DNA of 64,000 nucleotides from Amedibacterium intestinale (GCF_010537335.1 NZ_AP019711.1:806001-870000); one strand, 5' to 3'; numbered from the stretch's first letter, positions 52,479 through 62,855 are shown. The notes: generated from the letters alone by a model not told the origin. Program-made: numbers and translations.

Positions 52479-53570
52479 CTATTCCATAAAATCAATAAGT
52501 ATGTCATTTAACAATGGGTATCCTTTTTCTGTTGCCTTGATATATCCATCACTTATCGCCAACATACCTTTTTCTATCTGCTTTTGTAATACAGATGCAT
52601 ATTTTTCCTCAAAATCCACTTGAAACAATTCTTTGAAATGATTTAAATCCATCCCTTTTTTTAAGCGAAGATTCATCATGATCAATTCAAACATTTCATC
52701 TTCTTTGTTTAAAGTTATGCAATTTGCCACACTTCCCTGTGTGATATATGTATGAATGTTTTTTGTATTATCATATCGAACATGCTGTTCTTTTCCACTG
52801 GCACCGCATCCAATCCCATAAAAATCTTCATATTTCCAATACATGCAATTGTGCTTTGATTCTTTACCCTGTTTGGAAAAATTACTGATTTCATATTGAT
52901 AAAAGCCATGCTTTGGAAGATACTCTTGCGCAAATGCATACATATCTTCTTCAACTTCTGGATCTATATTCTTTACACCCATTCTTCCAAATTTGGAATG
53001 CTCTTCAATTGTTAAGGCATATAAAGAAATATGCTCAATCGGAAAATTTGTTACAATCTCTTCTAAATCTTCTTTCCACATTGTCATCGTTTGTTCAGGC
53101 AATCCATAAATTAAATCAATCGAAATATTATCGATTCCATTTTTTTTGATTTCTTTAATTTTACTTAGTACTTCTTCTTTCGTATGCTTTCTTTCTATTA
53201 TTTTTAACAGTTTTGGCTGCAATGTTTGAACCCCCAAAGAGATTCGATTAATTCCATGATGATAACACAACGCAATCTTATCCTCAGAAAAAGATTCTAT
53301 ATTGGCTTCCATCGTATACTCTTCACATTCCTGTATATAAGGATCTAATGCAGTTAATAAAACATTCAGCTGCTCATAGGACAGTGCACTTGGAGTTCCT
53401 CCTCCTATATACATGGTCTTTAAAGGAGCTTGCAGCTTTTCCTGTATCTCTTTTACAACAGCAGATACCCATTTATCTGCCAGTGTTTCATGATAGCCAC
53501 ATCTTGTAAAATCGCAATATGCACAAATATGTCTGCAAAATGGTACATGAAGATAACATGCCTGTGCCAT
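52479..53570 (-). CDS. hemW: radical SAM heme chaperone HemW
   Basis: 363 residues from ATG 53570 (a frame to 53600 has no good start). Radical SAM Cys motif CRHICAYCDF (CxxxCxxC), YIGGGTPSAL, and the HemW-type later block IHTYI with EMFELIMMNLRLKKGMD. HemW inserts heme into proteins. Follows lepA, as in Bacillus (lepA-hemW/hemN). Confidence 0.9.
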   Translation of the reverse strand: MAQACYLHVPFCRHICAYCDFTRCGYHETLADKWVSAVVKEIQEKLQAPLKTMYIGGGTPSALSYEQLNVLLTALDPYIQECEEYTMEANIESFSEDKIALCYHHGINRISLGVQTLQPKLLKIIERKHTKEEVLSKIKEIKKNGIDNISIDLIYGLPEQTMTMWKEDLEEIVTNFPIEHISLYALTIEEHSKFGRMGVKNIDPEVEEDMYAFAQEYLPKHGFYQYEISNFSKQGKESKHNCMYWKYEDFYGIGCGASGKEQHVRYDNTKNIHTYITQGSVANCITLNKEDEMFELIMMNLRLKKGMDLNHFKELFQVDFEEKYASVLQKQIEKGMLAISDGYIKATEKGYPLLNDILIDFME

Positions 53571-53642
53571 AATATCCCTCCCTTGTTTATATGGTATCAA
53601 TACGTTTATGTTAATGCAAGAAAAAAGCAGCCATATGCATAG

Positions 53643-55451
53643 CTACTTTGTTTCATCATCCATGGATAAAACCGCCATGAAAGCTTCCTGAGGAACTTCC
53701 ACACTCCCTACCGCTTTCATACGTTTCTTCCCTTCCTTTTGTTTCTCTAGAAGTTTTTTCTTACGTGAGATATCTCCCCCATAACACTTCGCAAGAACAT
53801 TTTTACGAAGAGACTTGATATCTGATCTAGCGATGATTTTCCCATTGATAGCAGCCTGAATTGGGATTTCAAACTGCTGTCTAGGAATCAATGTCTTTAA
53901 CTTTTCACAGATTGCCCTTCCTCTTGGATAAGCAAAATCACGATGAACGATACAACTTAGCGCATCGACAACTTCTCCATTTAACAAGATATCCATTTTT
54001 GACAACTTATTTGGCTGATACCCTATCAATTCATAATCAAAAGAAGCATATCCTTTTGTCGCAGATTTTAAACGATCGAAGAAATCATATACGATTTCCC
54101 CTAAAGGAAGCTCATATATCAAATTCATACGGGATTCATCAATATACTGCATGTCACTGTAGTTACCACGTTTTTTCTGACACAAATCCATAATCGCACC
54201 AACATATTCTTTCGGTGTCATGATACTTGCTTTTACAAAAGGTTCTTCCAAGCGATCAATTTTTTGTACTTCTGGAAGCATACTTGGATTTTCAATGTGC
54301 ATCATAGAGCCATCTGTTAAATATGCATGATATACAACGGAAGGAGCTGTCGCAATCAAATCAATATGATATTCTCGCTCAATTCTTTCCTGTACAACAT
54401 CCATATGAAGAAGCCCTAAGAATCCACAGCGAAAACCAAACCCAAGTGCCTGTGAAGTTTCCGCTTCAAACTGTAAGGATGCATCATTTAGCTGTAATTT
54501 TTCTAAAGCATCACGTAAATCGTTATATTTTGCAGAATCAATTGGATACAATCCACAATATACCATTGGATTCATCTCTCTGTAGCCATGAAGAGGCTCA
54601 TCTGCTGCATTGTTAGCATTTGTAATCGTATCTCCGACACGAACATCTTTAATGGATTTAATAGATGCACAAAGCCAGCCTACTTCACCACATTCCAGGC
54701 AATCTTTTTTCACTTCTTTTGGATTACGAATACCACACTCTAATACTTCATACTCTGCACCTGTTGCCATAAAACGAATGGTGTCCCCAACACGAAGACT
54801 TCCTTCTTTGATACGCACCATTGCAATAACTCCACGATAAGCATCATATACAGAGTCGAATACCAAAGCCTGTAAAGGCGCATCCGGATTTCCGCTAGGT
54901 GCAGGTACATGCTGTACAACTGCTTCTAATACATCCTGAATATTTAATCCGTTTTTCGCTGAAATAAGAGGTGCCTCACTGGCATCTAACCCAATGACAT
55001 CCTCAATTTCCTTTTTCACAACATCCGGCTGTGCACTAGGCAAATCTATTTTATTTATAACTGGTATGATTTCCAAATCATTATCAAGAGCCAAATAGAC
55101 ATTGGCAAGTGTCTGTGCCTCAATCCCCTGTGCAGCATCTACTACTAAAACAGCCCCTTCACAAGCAGCCAGTGAACGTGATACTTCATATGTAAAATCG
55201 ACATGTCCCGGTGTATCTATCAAATGAAAAATATAATCTTCTCCATCTTTTGCTGTATATTTCAACTGAACAGCATTTAATTTGATGGTAATACCTCTTT
55301 CTCTTTCCAGATCCATAGAATCCAGCAGCTGTTCTTTCATTTCTCTTTGTTCAACCGTTTCTGTGATTTCCAGAATACGATCCGCTAATGTTGATTTCCC
55401 ATGATCAATATGCGCAATAATGGAAAAATTTCGTATATGTTTTTGATCCAT
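53643..55451 (-). CDS. lepA: elongation factor 4 (LepA)
   Basis: 602 residues from ATG 55451 (GGAG upstream); translational GTPase with P-loop [15 protein letters not shown] (residues 13-27), switch [25 protein letters not shown] and the LepA-specific C-terminal [20 protein letters not shown]. Back-translocates ribosomes or acts in initiation under stress. Next gene is hemW. Confidence 0.96.
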   Translation of the reverse strand: MDQKHIRNFSIIAHIDHGKSTLADRILEITETVEQREMKEQLLDSMDLERERGITIKLNAVQLKYTAKDGEDYIFHLIDTPGHVDFTYEVSRSLAACEGAVLVVDAAQGIEAQTLANVYLALDNDLEIIPVINKIDLPSAQPDVVKKEIEDVIGLDASEAPLISAKNGLNIQDVLEAVVQHVPAPSGNPDAPLQALVFDSVYDAYRGVIAMVRIKEGSLRVGDTIRFMATGAEYEVLECGIRNPKEVKKDCLECGEVGWLCASIKSIKDVRVGDTITNANNAADEPLHGYREMNPMVYCGLYPIDSAKYNDLRDALEKLQLNDASLQFEAETSQALGFGFRCGFLGLLHMDVVQERIEREYHIDLIATAPSVVYHAYLTDGSMMHIENPSMLPEVQKIDRLEEPFVKASIMTPKEYVGAIMDLCQKKRGNYSDMQYIDESRMNLIYELPLGEIVYDFFDRLKSATKGYASFDYELIGYQPNKLSKMDILLNGEVVDALSCIVHRDFAYPRGRAICEKLKTLIPRQQFEIPIQAAINGKIIARSDIKSLRKNVLAKCYGGDISRKKKLLEKQKEGKKRMKAVGSVEVPQEAFMAVLSMDDETK

Positions 55452-55533
55452 GCTCTCAACTCCTAACACTAGTGCTTATTATAACAGAGTTTAACTTCCT
55501 TGAAAACAGGGAATTTTTAAAATTTTCTCATAT

Positions 55534-55562
55534 AAAAAGAAGCTTTGTTTCCGCTTCTTTTT
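55534..55562 (-). terminator. fmt terminator
   Basis: AAAAAGAAGC / GCTTCTTTTT stem with a 9-base loop, T-rich on both sides, overlapping the end of fmt. Confidence 0.8.
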
Positions 55563-56487
55563 ATAAAAAACACTGTCCTACCAATTGCTTTCCAGCTCCA
55601 TTGAAAAATGCTTTTGCATCTGTTTTTGCTTTGCCTTCCATCTGGATTTCATCAATCAAAACATACCCATTTACTGCTGCTATCGCAAAACCGCCATCAA
55701 GTAGTCCAAGTACTTCACCCGGTTTTGAATAAATTGCTTTTTCTACTTTTCTAACTTTATGAAATTTTACTTTTTTATTATTGATAATCCCATGTCCCAC
55801 AGGAAAAGGAATCAACCCGCGAATATGATCGTAGACCTTAGATATATCACGATCAAAGCTGATAAATTCTTCTTCTTTTGAAATCGTATAAGCAAACGTC
55901 GCTTTTTCTTCCTGCTGTTCCACAAAAACAGCTTTCCCTTCTTTTATCTTCACAATGCTTTCACTTAACAGCTTCGCCCCTGCTTCTGCCAGCTTATCAT
56001 ACAAACTTCCTGCTGTATCTGTTTCTTCAATTCTAACCTTACATTGTGCCATGACCGCACCAGCATCCATTGCTTTTACCATACGCATAATAGACATACC
56101 TGTTTCTTTCTCTCCATATATGATTGCCTTATGAATGGGTGCACCTCCTCTTAATTTTGGAAGCAATGATGCATGCACATTAATACTTCCATACGTTGGA
56201 GCTTCCAGCAGTTCACTTGGTATAAACTGTCCATAAGCACAAGTGACGATTAAATCAGCCCCCAGCATCATCAAATCTTTATAATCATCTTTAATACGTA
56301 CAGGCTGATAAACAGGGATATTATGCTGCAATGCACATTGTTTTACTTCTGACATCTTTAATTCCTGTTTTCTTCCTGCTTTTTTATCTGGCTGTGTAAC
56401 AACACCGATCACATCATATCCATCTGCTAAAATCTGCTTTAACATGGATACTGCAATATCTGGTGTTCCCATAAACAAAATCTTCAT
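55561..56487 (-). CDS. fmt: methionyl-tRNA formyltransferase
   Basis: 308 residues from ATG 56487 (GGTAGGTG upstream). Formyltransferase domain with KILFMGTPDIAVSML, the SLLPKLRGGAPIHKAIIYGE active-site block (SLLPxxRG) and TGMSIMRMVKAMDAG; C-terminal tRNA-binding domain. It lies inside the otherwise Bacillus-like gpr-spoIIP-yqxA-lepA row. Confidence 0.95.
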   Translation of the reverse strand: MKILFMGTPDIAVSMLKQILADGYDVIGVVTQPDKKAGRKQELKMSEVKQCALQHNIPVYQPVRIKDDYKDLMMLGADLIVTCAYGQFIPSELLEAPTYGSINVHASLLPKLRGGAPIHKAIIYGEKETGMSIMRMVKAMDAGAVMAQCKVRIEETDTAGSLYDKLAEAGAKLLSESIVKIKEGKAVFVEQQEEKATFAYTISKEEEFISFDRDISKVYDHIRGLIPFPVGHGIINNKKVKFHKVRKVEKAIYSKPGEVLGLLDGGFAIAAVNGYVLIDEIQMEGKAKTDAKAFFNGAGKQLVGQCFL

Positions 56488-56536
56488 AACTCTCACCTAC
56501 CGATAACAGTATACCACAGATTTTATTTAGAAAATA

Positions 56537-56821
56537 TCATTTCTGCACACCATCAAACACAATCGCAAATAAACCAGCAGTTTCCTTTACAGCATCTACA
56601 ACCAAATCACTTGTTGTTTTGGCCATACGAGAAGCCCTGTTTTCTTTTTGTATTTCATTTGTTTGAACTTGTTTTGAAACATTTTTTTGTGTCGCAATAT
56701 CTTGTTCAAACTGCTGTACTTTTTGTGTGATATCCATACTCGATGTCTCTTTGTTTTGTACATAAGAACCCACTGCCACCAGCAAAAAAACAAGCAAAGC
56801 ATCCCAAATAAATCGTTTCAT
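56537..56821 (-). CDS. small membrane-anchored protein at the yqxA position
   Basis: 94 residues, starting four bases inside the spoIIP end. One N-terminal membrane helix (DALLVFLLVAVGSYV) then a helical region ending in a hydrophobic, possibly amphipathic helix LVVDAVKETAGLFAIVFDGVQK. In Bacillus the gene after spoIIP is yqxA, which has a similar plan (N-terminal anchor, C-terminal helix). Sequence similarity is not strong; likely a sporulation protein acting with SpoIIP. Confidence 0.6.
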   Translation of the reverse strand: MKRFIWDALLVFLLVAVGSYVQNKETSSMDITQKVQQFEQDIATQKNVSKQVQTNEIQKENRASRMAKTTSDLVVDAVKETAGLFAIVFDGVQK

Positions 56822-57726
56822 ATATTCAGCCCCTCCTTCAACATTTCATCAATTCCGACTGCTACAACTTCCAAAGTGTTTTTTACTTCTTCAAATGAGT
56901 TATTCTCACTGCCACATTCCATTAAAATGACTCCTTTGCAAACGTATTGATTATAGTAAGCTTCTTTTCTAGTCATCACATCTTTCATAATACCATTTGC
57001 ATGCTTGTTGACTTTGTCAGTTAACGTCGTTGATATCTTCGTAGCACTTTTTACATTTTTTGAACTCCCTGCAACAACCATCATAGATTTCGCATATGTT
57101 TTTCCATTAATCGTTGTATACGTATACTCTCTTGGTACACTGTCTCTATGCAAATCGATACACAAATCAAATCCGCCATATTTCACAAGGGCATCGTTCA
57201 TAAATTTTTCTGATACTAAATATGCATCATCATAAGTCATGTTATGATCAGAGCGATATTTCGCAAAATTATTTGTTTCTACTACCACTTCATACCCTTT
57301 CTTTTCTAGTAAAGATGCAAGAACAAATGCACCATCTAACACCGTTTTCCCATCATTGTATTTTTCATCCTGATGCGTATCATAAATATAAATTTTCTTT
57401 CCATTCTTTTTTACAGATTCTTTTTCCTTAGTTGCTGTATCTTTTGGCTTTTCATTCTCTGGCTCTTTTGGCACAATTAAAGGACTATCCGAAGTTGATT
57501 CAACATTGCTGTCTTCGTTAAAGCTTTGAAATGTAGTATCTGCCATTACATTTAATTGTTTTTTCAATTCTACATCTTTCGAAAGTGTTTTCTGCTGATA
57601 AACAAGATTATTCATTAAAGATGAAGATGTCGCCACTTTCTTTTCAAAGCCTTCTTTAAATGGTGTAACGCATAGGAAAGCAAACATAAGCAAAAGTTTT
57701 CCTGCAATCTTGATACCTCCACTCAA
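56818..57726 (-). CDS. spoIIP: stage II sporulation protein P
   Basis: 302 residues from TTG 57726, six bases after GGGGGTG. N-terminal membrane anchor (residues 6-22), disordered linker with EPENEKPKDTATKEK, then the amidase/endopeptidase domain: IYIYDTHQDEKYNDGKTV (the family usually has IYHTHxxES), CIDLHRDSVPRE and ILMECGSENNSFEE. With SpoIID and SpoIIM it drives engulfment of the forespore. Located after gpr as in Bacillus. Confidence 0.92.
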   Translation of the reverse strand: MSGGIKIAGKLLLMFAFLCVTPFKEGFEKKVATSSSLMNNLVYQQKTLSKDVELKKQLNVMADTTFQSFNEDSNVESTSDSPLIVPKEPENEKPKDTATKEKESVKKNGKKIYIYDTHQDEKYNDGKTVLDGAFVLASLLEKKGYEVVVETNNFAKYRSDHNMTYDDAYLVSEKFMNDALVKYGGFDLCIDLHRDSVPREYTYTTINGKTYAKSMMVVAGSSKNVKSATKISTTLTDKVNKHANGIMKDVMTRKEAYYNQYVCKGVILMECGSENNSFEEVKNTLEVVAVGIDEMLKEGLNI

Positions 57727-57807
57727 TTAAAACACCCCCTGCATTACAATGTATGTTTTATACAGGAGGTTCATGTTTATAAAAAATAGGCAAAAATCTA
57801 CATTCTT

Positions 57808-58680
57808 CTACAAATTATCAAAATCCGGATGTAAAAAATGATTGATGCCATCTGATAACATGTCAGTTAAATATTGTAATGCATCATCCATAGACTTCGG
57901 TGTAACGATCATATCCATACGTTTCACCTTAGATAGTCGTTTCAAGATGTTCTTTGCATCTTTTTCATCTTGTAATACATCCGACACAATAGCACCAACA
58001 CTAGATACAGTGGCAACACCAATGGCAATCACTGGCACATGCAAAGAGGCTTCATTTAAAGCATGACGATAATTTCCAACACCACTTCCCGGCTGAATAC
58101 CTGTATCATTCAGCTGAATAACACGGTTGATGCGATTTAAGTTTCGAGTAGCTAAAGCATCAATTGCGATAATCAAATCTGGATGATACATTTGCGTAAC
58201 ACTTTTTACAATAGAGAAACTTTCCATACCAGTTTGTCCCATAACACCTGGTGACAACACCGCTACATTTCTTGTGCCTTTCAAATAGGCTTTATCTTCA
58301 TTTTCATAAAGATGCGCTGTAACCAAAAGTTTAGAGGCTACATAGGGACCTAAAGCATCACTAATGATTTCTCTATTACCAAGTCCAATTACTAATATTT
58401 TTTGAAATTTCAAATTTCTTGCCTCGCACATATGCATCATACTTTCACAAATCGCTTCTGCCATATGTGTTCTAGCTATATGATTTCCCATATCCTCACA
58501 TTCTATCGTTATATATTCACCTTTTTCTTTTCCCAGTTCATTTTCATCTTCCAATACAGATATATGATGCATTTTTATATAATCATTTCGTTTTTCTGTA
58601 TAATTATAAGCTTTATTTTTTGTTTCTTTTGTTATTATTTCATCCGCAAAATCTGTATAAATTGTATTTTTTTCTTTCAT
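57808..58680 (-). CDS. gpr: spore germination protease GPR
   Basis: 290 residues, shorter than the Bacillus protein of about 370, with ribosome site GAGGTG. The A25 family pattern includes the short propeptide region (MKEKNTIYTDFADEI), GLGNREIISDALGPYVASKL and LSPGVMGQTGMESF, then IAIDALATRNLNRINRVIQL. GPR degrades small acid-soluble spore proteins after germination. Divergent from rpsT, as in Bacillus. Confidence 0.93.
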   Translation of the reverse strand: MKEKNTIYTDFADEIITKETKNKAYNYTEKRNDYIKMHHISVLEDENELGKEKGEYITIECEDMGNHIARTHMAEAICESMMHMCEARNLKFQKILVIGLGNREIISDALGPYVASKLLVTAHLYENEDKAYLKGTRNVAVLSPGVMGQTGMESFSIVKSVTQMYHPDLIIAIDALATRNLNRINRVIQLNDTGIQPGSGVGNYRHALNEASLHVPVIAIGVATVSSVGAIVSDVLQDEKDAKNILKRLSKVKRMDMIVTPKSMDDALQYLTDMLSDGINHFLHPDFDNL

Positions 58681-58726
58681 TATTCAAACACCTCAATTAG
58701 AGTATGGATTTTTTTAGTTAACTTTA

Positions 58727-58755
58727 TTGCTTTTTCAAAGTGTTTTTGTTATAAT
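58727..58755 (+). promoter_or_regulatory. rpsT promoter
   Basis: TTGCTT (58727-58732), 17-base spacer, TATAAT (58750-58755). Confidence 0.75.
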
Positions 58756-58785
58756 TTACAGGCAATAAGTATGAGGAGGTGCAAT

Positions 58786-59052
58786 ATGCCACAGATCCAG
58801 TCTCAGAAAAAACGTGTAAAAACTAACAACAAGAGAAATTTAGCTGTTAACTCTCAGAAATCTGCACTGAAAACTGCTATTAAAGCTGTATTATCTGCTG
58901 TAGAAGCAAATGATAAAGAAGCTGCAGTTGCTGCATTGAACACAGCTAACTCTAAATTAGATAAAGCAGTTGCTAAAGGTATTCACCACAAAAACTATGC
59001 AACTAGACAGAAATCACGTTTGGCAAAAGCAGTAAATTCAATCGCTGCATAA
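58786..59052 (+). CDS. rpsT: 30S ribosomal protein S20
   Basis: 88 residues from ATG 58786 after GAGGAGGTG; a frame open further upstream is not the gene. The all-helical S20: KKRVKTNNKRNLAVNSQKSALKTAIKAVLSAVEAND read in pieces, with a Lys-rich end KNYATRQKSRLAKAV. S20 binds the 5' domain of 16S rRNA. Divergent from gpr and followed by a terminator. Confidence 0.96.
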   Translation: MPQIQSQKKRVKTNNKRNLAVNSQKSALKTAIKAVLSAVEANDKEAAVAALNTANSKLDKAVAKGIHHKNYATRQKSRLAKAVNSIAA

Positions 59053-59053
59053 T

Positions 59054-59078
59054 AAATCGGTCTTTGGATCGATTTTTT
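59054..59078 (+). terminator. rpsT terminator
   Basis: AAATCG / CGATTT stem with T-run, just after rpsT. Confidence 0.7.
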
Positions 59079-59099
59079 ATTTATAGAAAAGAAAAATCT

Positions 59100-59136
59100 A
59101 AAAAGGCTTAAATTCTAAGTGAATCTAAGCCTTTTT
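59100..59136. terminator. rseP terminator (bidirectional)
   Basis: AAAAAGGCTTA / TAAGCCTTTTT stem of 11 bp, with a 15-base loop, between rpsT and rseP; usable on either strand. Confidence 0.85.
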
Positions 59137-59156
59137 TAATCCATATAAGTTCTTTT

Positions 59157-60218
59157 TTACAACAATCGAACAACATCATTCCATGTCGCAAATACCATTA
59201 ATCCAACAATCAAGATAAGTCCAGCCATCATAACTGCCGTTTGAACCTTTTCATTTAACTTACGTCCAATCAATGTTTCAATTAAAATAATAAAGATTCT
59301 TCCTCCATCAAGAATTGGAATTGGAACTAGGTTCATAACACCTATATTTACTGATAACAATGCAATCAACGCCAAAACAGGAATAAATCCAGCCTGTGTA
59401 ATTTCCGCTGTAACATTATAAATACCTACAGGACCACTTAAATTTTGTAAACCTACACCTTGAATCAGTTTTCCTAAAGCATCTATAACACTTTTAACAG
59501 AATCTATCATCTGTTCAGTTCCATATGGTATACTTTCCAGTAAAGTTAATTTCTTAATTTCACCTTGTGGATATTGAACTCCCATCTGATATATATTATC
59601 TTCTTCATTATATTGCGCATCCATATGAAGTTTTACTTCTTTATTGTCACGCAAAACGGTAAATGTCAAATCTTGCGGATAATATTGAATAAATTCCACA
59701 ACATCATCACTTGATTTAACATTTATGGATTCTTCTTTACTTTGAATTTTTACTACTTCATCTCCAACTTGAAAACCAGCTTTTTCTGCAGGATAATTGG
59801 GTGCAACTGTTTGGACAATTGCTTTTGAAGGGACACTTACTGCACCTTGCCATGCGGTAATACCAATGAAAATCAGCCATGCCAAAACGATGTTCATAAA
59901 CGCACCAGCGCCCATCACAACAATCTGTTTAAGTGGAGAAATACCATTTATCGTTCTTTCAAATGGGATATCTTCATCTGTATCCTCTTCCTCTCCTTCT
60001 TCCCCCGCCATTGCGACAAATCCACCAATTGGAAATGCACGAATAGACCATGCAGTTTCTCCCTTCTGCTTTTGCCAAACAACAGGGCCCATACCAATCG
60101 AAAACTCTTTACAATATACATTAAACTTCTTAGCAGCAATCAAATGCCCCAATTCATGAACAATGATAATAACACTAAGAATTAAAATAAAGTAAATAAA
60201 ACTTAATACGCCGCTCAT
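59157..60218 (-). CDS. rseP: RIP zinc metalloprotease RseP/RasP
   Basis: 353 residues from ATG 60218 (AAAGGAG upstream). Zinc motif VHELGHLIAA (residues 18-27), FPIGGFVAMAGEE, PDZ domain with PNYPAEKAGFQVGDEVVKI, and the second site NLVPIPILDGGRIF. It clips membrane substrates such as anti-sigma factors and signal peptides. Overlaps the dxr gene end by four bases. Confidence 0.94.
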   Translation of the reverse strand: MSGVLSFIYFILILSVIIIVHELGHLIAAKKFNVYCKEFSIGMGPVVWQKQKGETAWSIRAFPIGGFVAMAGEEGEEEDTDEDIPFERTINGISPLKQIVVMGAGAFMNIVLAWLIFIGITAWQGAVSVPSKAIVQTVAPNYPAEKAGFQVGDEVVKIQSKEESINVKSSDDVVEFIQYYPQDLTFTVLRDNKEVKLHMDAQYNEEDNIYQMGVQYPQGEIKKLTLLESIPYGTEQMIDSVKSVIDALGKLIQGVGLQNLSGPVGIYNVTAEITQAGFIPVLALIALLSVNIGVMNLVPIPILDGGRIFIILIETLIGRKLNEKVQTAVMMAGLILIVGLMVFATWNDVVRLL

Positions 60219-61378
60219 GAAACAGCTCCTTTCTTCCATTGATCTATTACAAATTGTCTAGCTTTTTTATCACTATCAATAATTTCCTCTAATGTAGGAT
60301 TTTGAATAAATGGCAAGTTTCTAACTGCATTCTCAATATAGGTTTCAATCGAAAGAAAACTTATCTTTTTATTCAAAAACAAAGAAACTGCTTCTTCATC
60401 AGCCGCATTCATGATAGCTCCAAGATTTCCACCTTTTCTTCCTACCTCATAAGCTAGTGCTAATAAAGGATAACGTTCAAAATCCATCTTTTCAAAGTGT
60501 AAAGCAGGATACTTCGTGAAATCAAATGGTTCATCATTATGCATAACTAGACGATTTGGATAAGATAATGCATATTGAATAGGCAAACGCATATCTGCAC
60601 TGCCCAATTGTGCAATAATCGCATGATCTTGATACTGTACCATTGAATGTATGACACTTTCTCGATGCAATACAACATCAATCTGCTCATAAGGAAGGTC
60701 AAACAAATAATGTGCCTCAATAACTTCAAATCCTTTATTCATCATTGTAGCACTGTCAATTGTAATTCTGCCGCCCATGCTCCAGTTGGGGTGTTTCAAT
60801 GCCTGCTCAACAGTTACATCTTTTAATTCTTCTCTAGACTTATCGCGGAAGCTTCCACCACTTGCTGTAACGATGAGTTTATCAACTTCTTTTTTATCAT
60901 TTCCCTGAAGGCACTGTAAAATTGCAGAATGTTCTGAATCAATTGGATAAAGACGAACCTTATTTCTTTTTAAAGCTTCTTTTACCAATGGTCCTCCAGC
61001 CACAAGACTTTCTTTGTTAGCCAAAGCAATATCTTTTCCATTATTGATGGCTTCCAAACATGGCAACAATCCTCGAAAACCAACAACAGCATCTACAAAG
61101 ATATCATAATCAGTCAACTTTGCCAGTTTTACCAATCCTTCATCACCACTATAAAATGTAATATCTGGATACAGTTCTTCTAATTCAGATAGATGTTGTG
61201 CATCCGCAACACTAACGTAGCGAACCGTATTTACCTGCGATAAAATTTCTTTTAGTTTTGGTATATTATGTCCAACACTTAATCCAATAATACGAAACTT
61301 TTCACTATGGTGTAAAACAACATCAATTGTTTGCGTTCCAATAGAACCACTAGCACCTAATAATACAATATTTTTCAT
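60215..61378 (-). CDS. dxr: 1-deoxy-D-xylulose 5-phosphate reductoisomerase
   Basis: 387 residues from ATG 61378 (upstream frame has no proper start). NADPH loop LLGASGSIGTQTIDVV at the N-terminus; catalytic LYPIDSEHSAILQCLQG, TASGGSFRDKS and MGGRITIDSATMMNKGFEVIEAH. Makes MEP for isoprenoids. Overlaps rseP and cdsA by four bases each (ATGA). Confidence 0.95.
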   Translation of the reverse strand: MKNIVLLGASGSIGTQTIDVVLHHSEKFRIIGLSVGHNIPKLKEILSQVNTVRYVSVADAQHLSELEELYPDITFYSGDEGLVKLAKLTDYDIFVDAVVGFRGLLPCLEAINNGKDIALANKESLVAGGPLVKEALKRNKVRLYPIDSEHSAILQCLQGNDKKEVDKLIVTASGGSFRDKSREELKDVTVEQALKHPNWSMGGRITIDSATMMNKGFEVIEAHYLFDLPYEQIDVVLHRESVIHSMVQYQDHAIIAQLGSADMRLPIQYALSYPNRLVMHNDEPFDFTKYPALHFEKMDFERYPLLALAYEVGRKGGNLGAIMNAADEEAVSLFLNKKISFLSIETYIENAVRNLPFIQNPTLEEIIDSDKKARQFVIDQWKKGAVS

Positions 61379-62148
61379 AGAGTCATCACCACCAGCATCA
61401 AATAAAAGCAAATAAAATTAAATACAAGAGAATCTACACGATCCAATACACCGCCATGTCCTGGCAGTAAATTTGAAAAATCTTTGATTCCATAAGAACG
61501 TTTGATAGCACTGAATGCTAAATCTCCTATCTGTCCTGTAATTGTTAAAATCATACTGGCAAACAGCATCCCAGTAACCGATACATTGTCTATACATAAA
61601 CATGCAAAGGCAAAAGACAGAACTGCTCCAAAAAACCATCCTCCAATAGAACCTTCCCATGTTTTCTTAGGAGAAACACGGGGATTTAACTTATGTTTAC
61701 CAAAAAATCTTCCACATAAATATGCAGCTGTATCACATACGTAAGTTGCGATAATAATATACCAAATAAACATTGCGTCTTTTTCATAAATATATAAAAA
61801 AGAGCGAGCAATTAAAGCAAACAAAGCAATATATCCGATACAATGAAAACTATCTTTTGCTGGAAACTTTTCACTAAAAACAGGAATTGATAACATCCCC
61901 AGCATAAAGACTCCAAGAAGTGGAAGAACCAAACTTTCTGTACAGAAAGTTAACACAAAGACACAAATAATAGCAAGTGGCAATACAACTGCTGGCCAAT
62001 GATCTTTATGTTCACTTAAGCCGAGCAATTCAATTCCTCCTGCAATAATAATAAATGCAATTAACAGATTCAAAAGCCAACCACCTAACAGAAGTGGCGG
62101 TATTACACAGGCAAGAATCCCTATTGCTGTTATCACTCTGGTTTTCAT
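61375..62148 (-). CDS. cdsA: phosphatidate cytidylyltransferase
   Basis: 257 residues with six to eight membrane helices. The CDP-DG synthase signature (SPKKTWEGSIGGWFFGAV and SxIKRSYGIKDFSNLLPGHGGVLDRVDS at about 215-240, in parts) is clear. Provides CDP-diacylglycerol for phospholipid synthesis. Overlaps uppS and dxr by four bases. Confidence 0.95.
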   Translation of the reverse strand: MKTRVITAIGILACVIPPLLLGGWLLNLLIAFIIIAGGIELLGLSEHKDHWPAVVLPLAIICVFVLTFCTESLVLPLLGVFMLGMLSIPVFSEKFPAKDSFHCIGYIALFALIARSFLYIYEKDAMFIWYIIIATYVCDTAAYLCGRFFGKHKLNPRVSPKKTWEGSIGGWFFGAVLSFAFACLCIDNVSVTGMLFASMILTITGQIGDLAFSAIKRSYGIKDFSNLLPGHGGVLDRVDSLVFNFICFYLMLVVMTL

Positions 62149-62855
62149 TCCGTTAACCCTCCAAATCTTCGATTCCTATGATTAAACTCGTCAATGGATT
62201 CTTCTAGACATTCTTTTGTAAAGTCCGGCCATGCAACTGGTGTAAAAATCAACTCTGCATATGCTATCTGCCATAACAAGAAATTACTGATACGTAATTC
62301 ACCGCTTGTACGTATCATTAAATCAACTTCCGGCATACCTTGTGTCATCATATACTCACCAAAAGTATCTTCATCAATATCACTTGGAGCTTTCCCAGCT
62401 ATGACATCCTGTGCATATTTCTGTGCAGCAAGTGTTATTTCTCTTCTAGAACCGTAATTTACTGCAAGACATAAAATAAGACCAGTGTTTTGTGCAGTTT
62501 CCGCAACAGCCGTTGTTATAACATTTTGTGTTTCTTTAGGAAAACGTTCAATTTCACCTAAAAAAGTAACACGTATATTATTCTTCTTCAATTCTGCAAG
62601 ATAACGATTAAAAAATAATTTTGGCAACTTGCATAAATAGTCCACTTCACTTTCTGGACGTTTCCAGTTTTCTGTAGAAAACGCATAGCACGTTAAAGCC
62701 TTAATACCTAAATCATTGCATGCAATTGCAATTTTACGAATATTTTCAGCTCCCTGTTTATGACCGGCAGTACGTGGGAGCCCTCTTTTCTTTGCCCATC
62801 TGCCATTTCCATCCATAATAATTGCTACATGCTGGGGGATGTTTCTTTCTGTCAT
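62145..62855 (-). CDS. uppS: undecaprenyl diphosphate synthase
   Basis: 236 residues from ATG 62855 (GAGGAGG upstream). HVAIIMDGNGRWAKKRGLPR is the catalytic P-loop (residues 8-27), with YAFSTENWKRPESEV and EVDLMIRTSGELRISNFLLWQ. Makes the C55 carrier lipid for peptidoglycan. First gene of the uppS-cdsA-dxr-rseP operon. Confidence 0.95.
   Translation of the reverse strand: MTERNIPQHVAIIMDGNGRWAKKRGLPRTAGHKQGAENIRKIAIACNDLGIKALTCYAFSTENWKRPESEVDYLCKLPKLFFNRYLAELKKNNIRVTFLGEIERFPKETQNVITTAVAETAQNTGLILCLAVNYGSRREITLAAQKYAQDVIAGKAPSDIDEDTFGEYMMTQGMPEVDLMIRTSGELRISNFLLWQIAYAELIFTPVAWPDFTKECLEESIDEFNHRNRRFGGLTE

Noticed and set aside
58402-58785. Long N-terminal extension of S20
   Set aside because: It overlaps gpr on the other strand and the rpsT promoter; S20 starts at MPQIQSQKK with a strong ribosome site.
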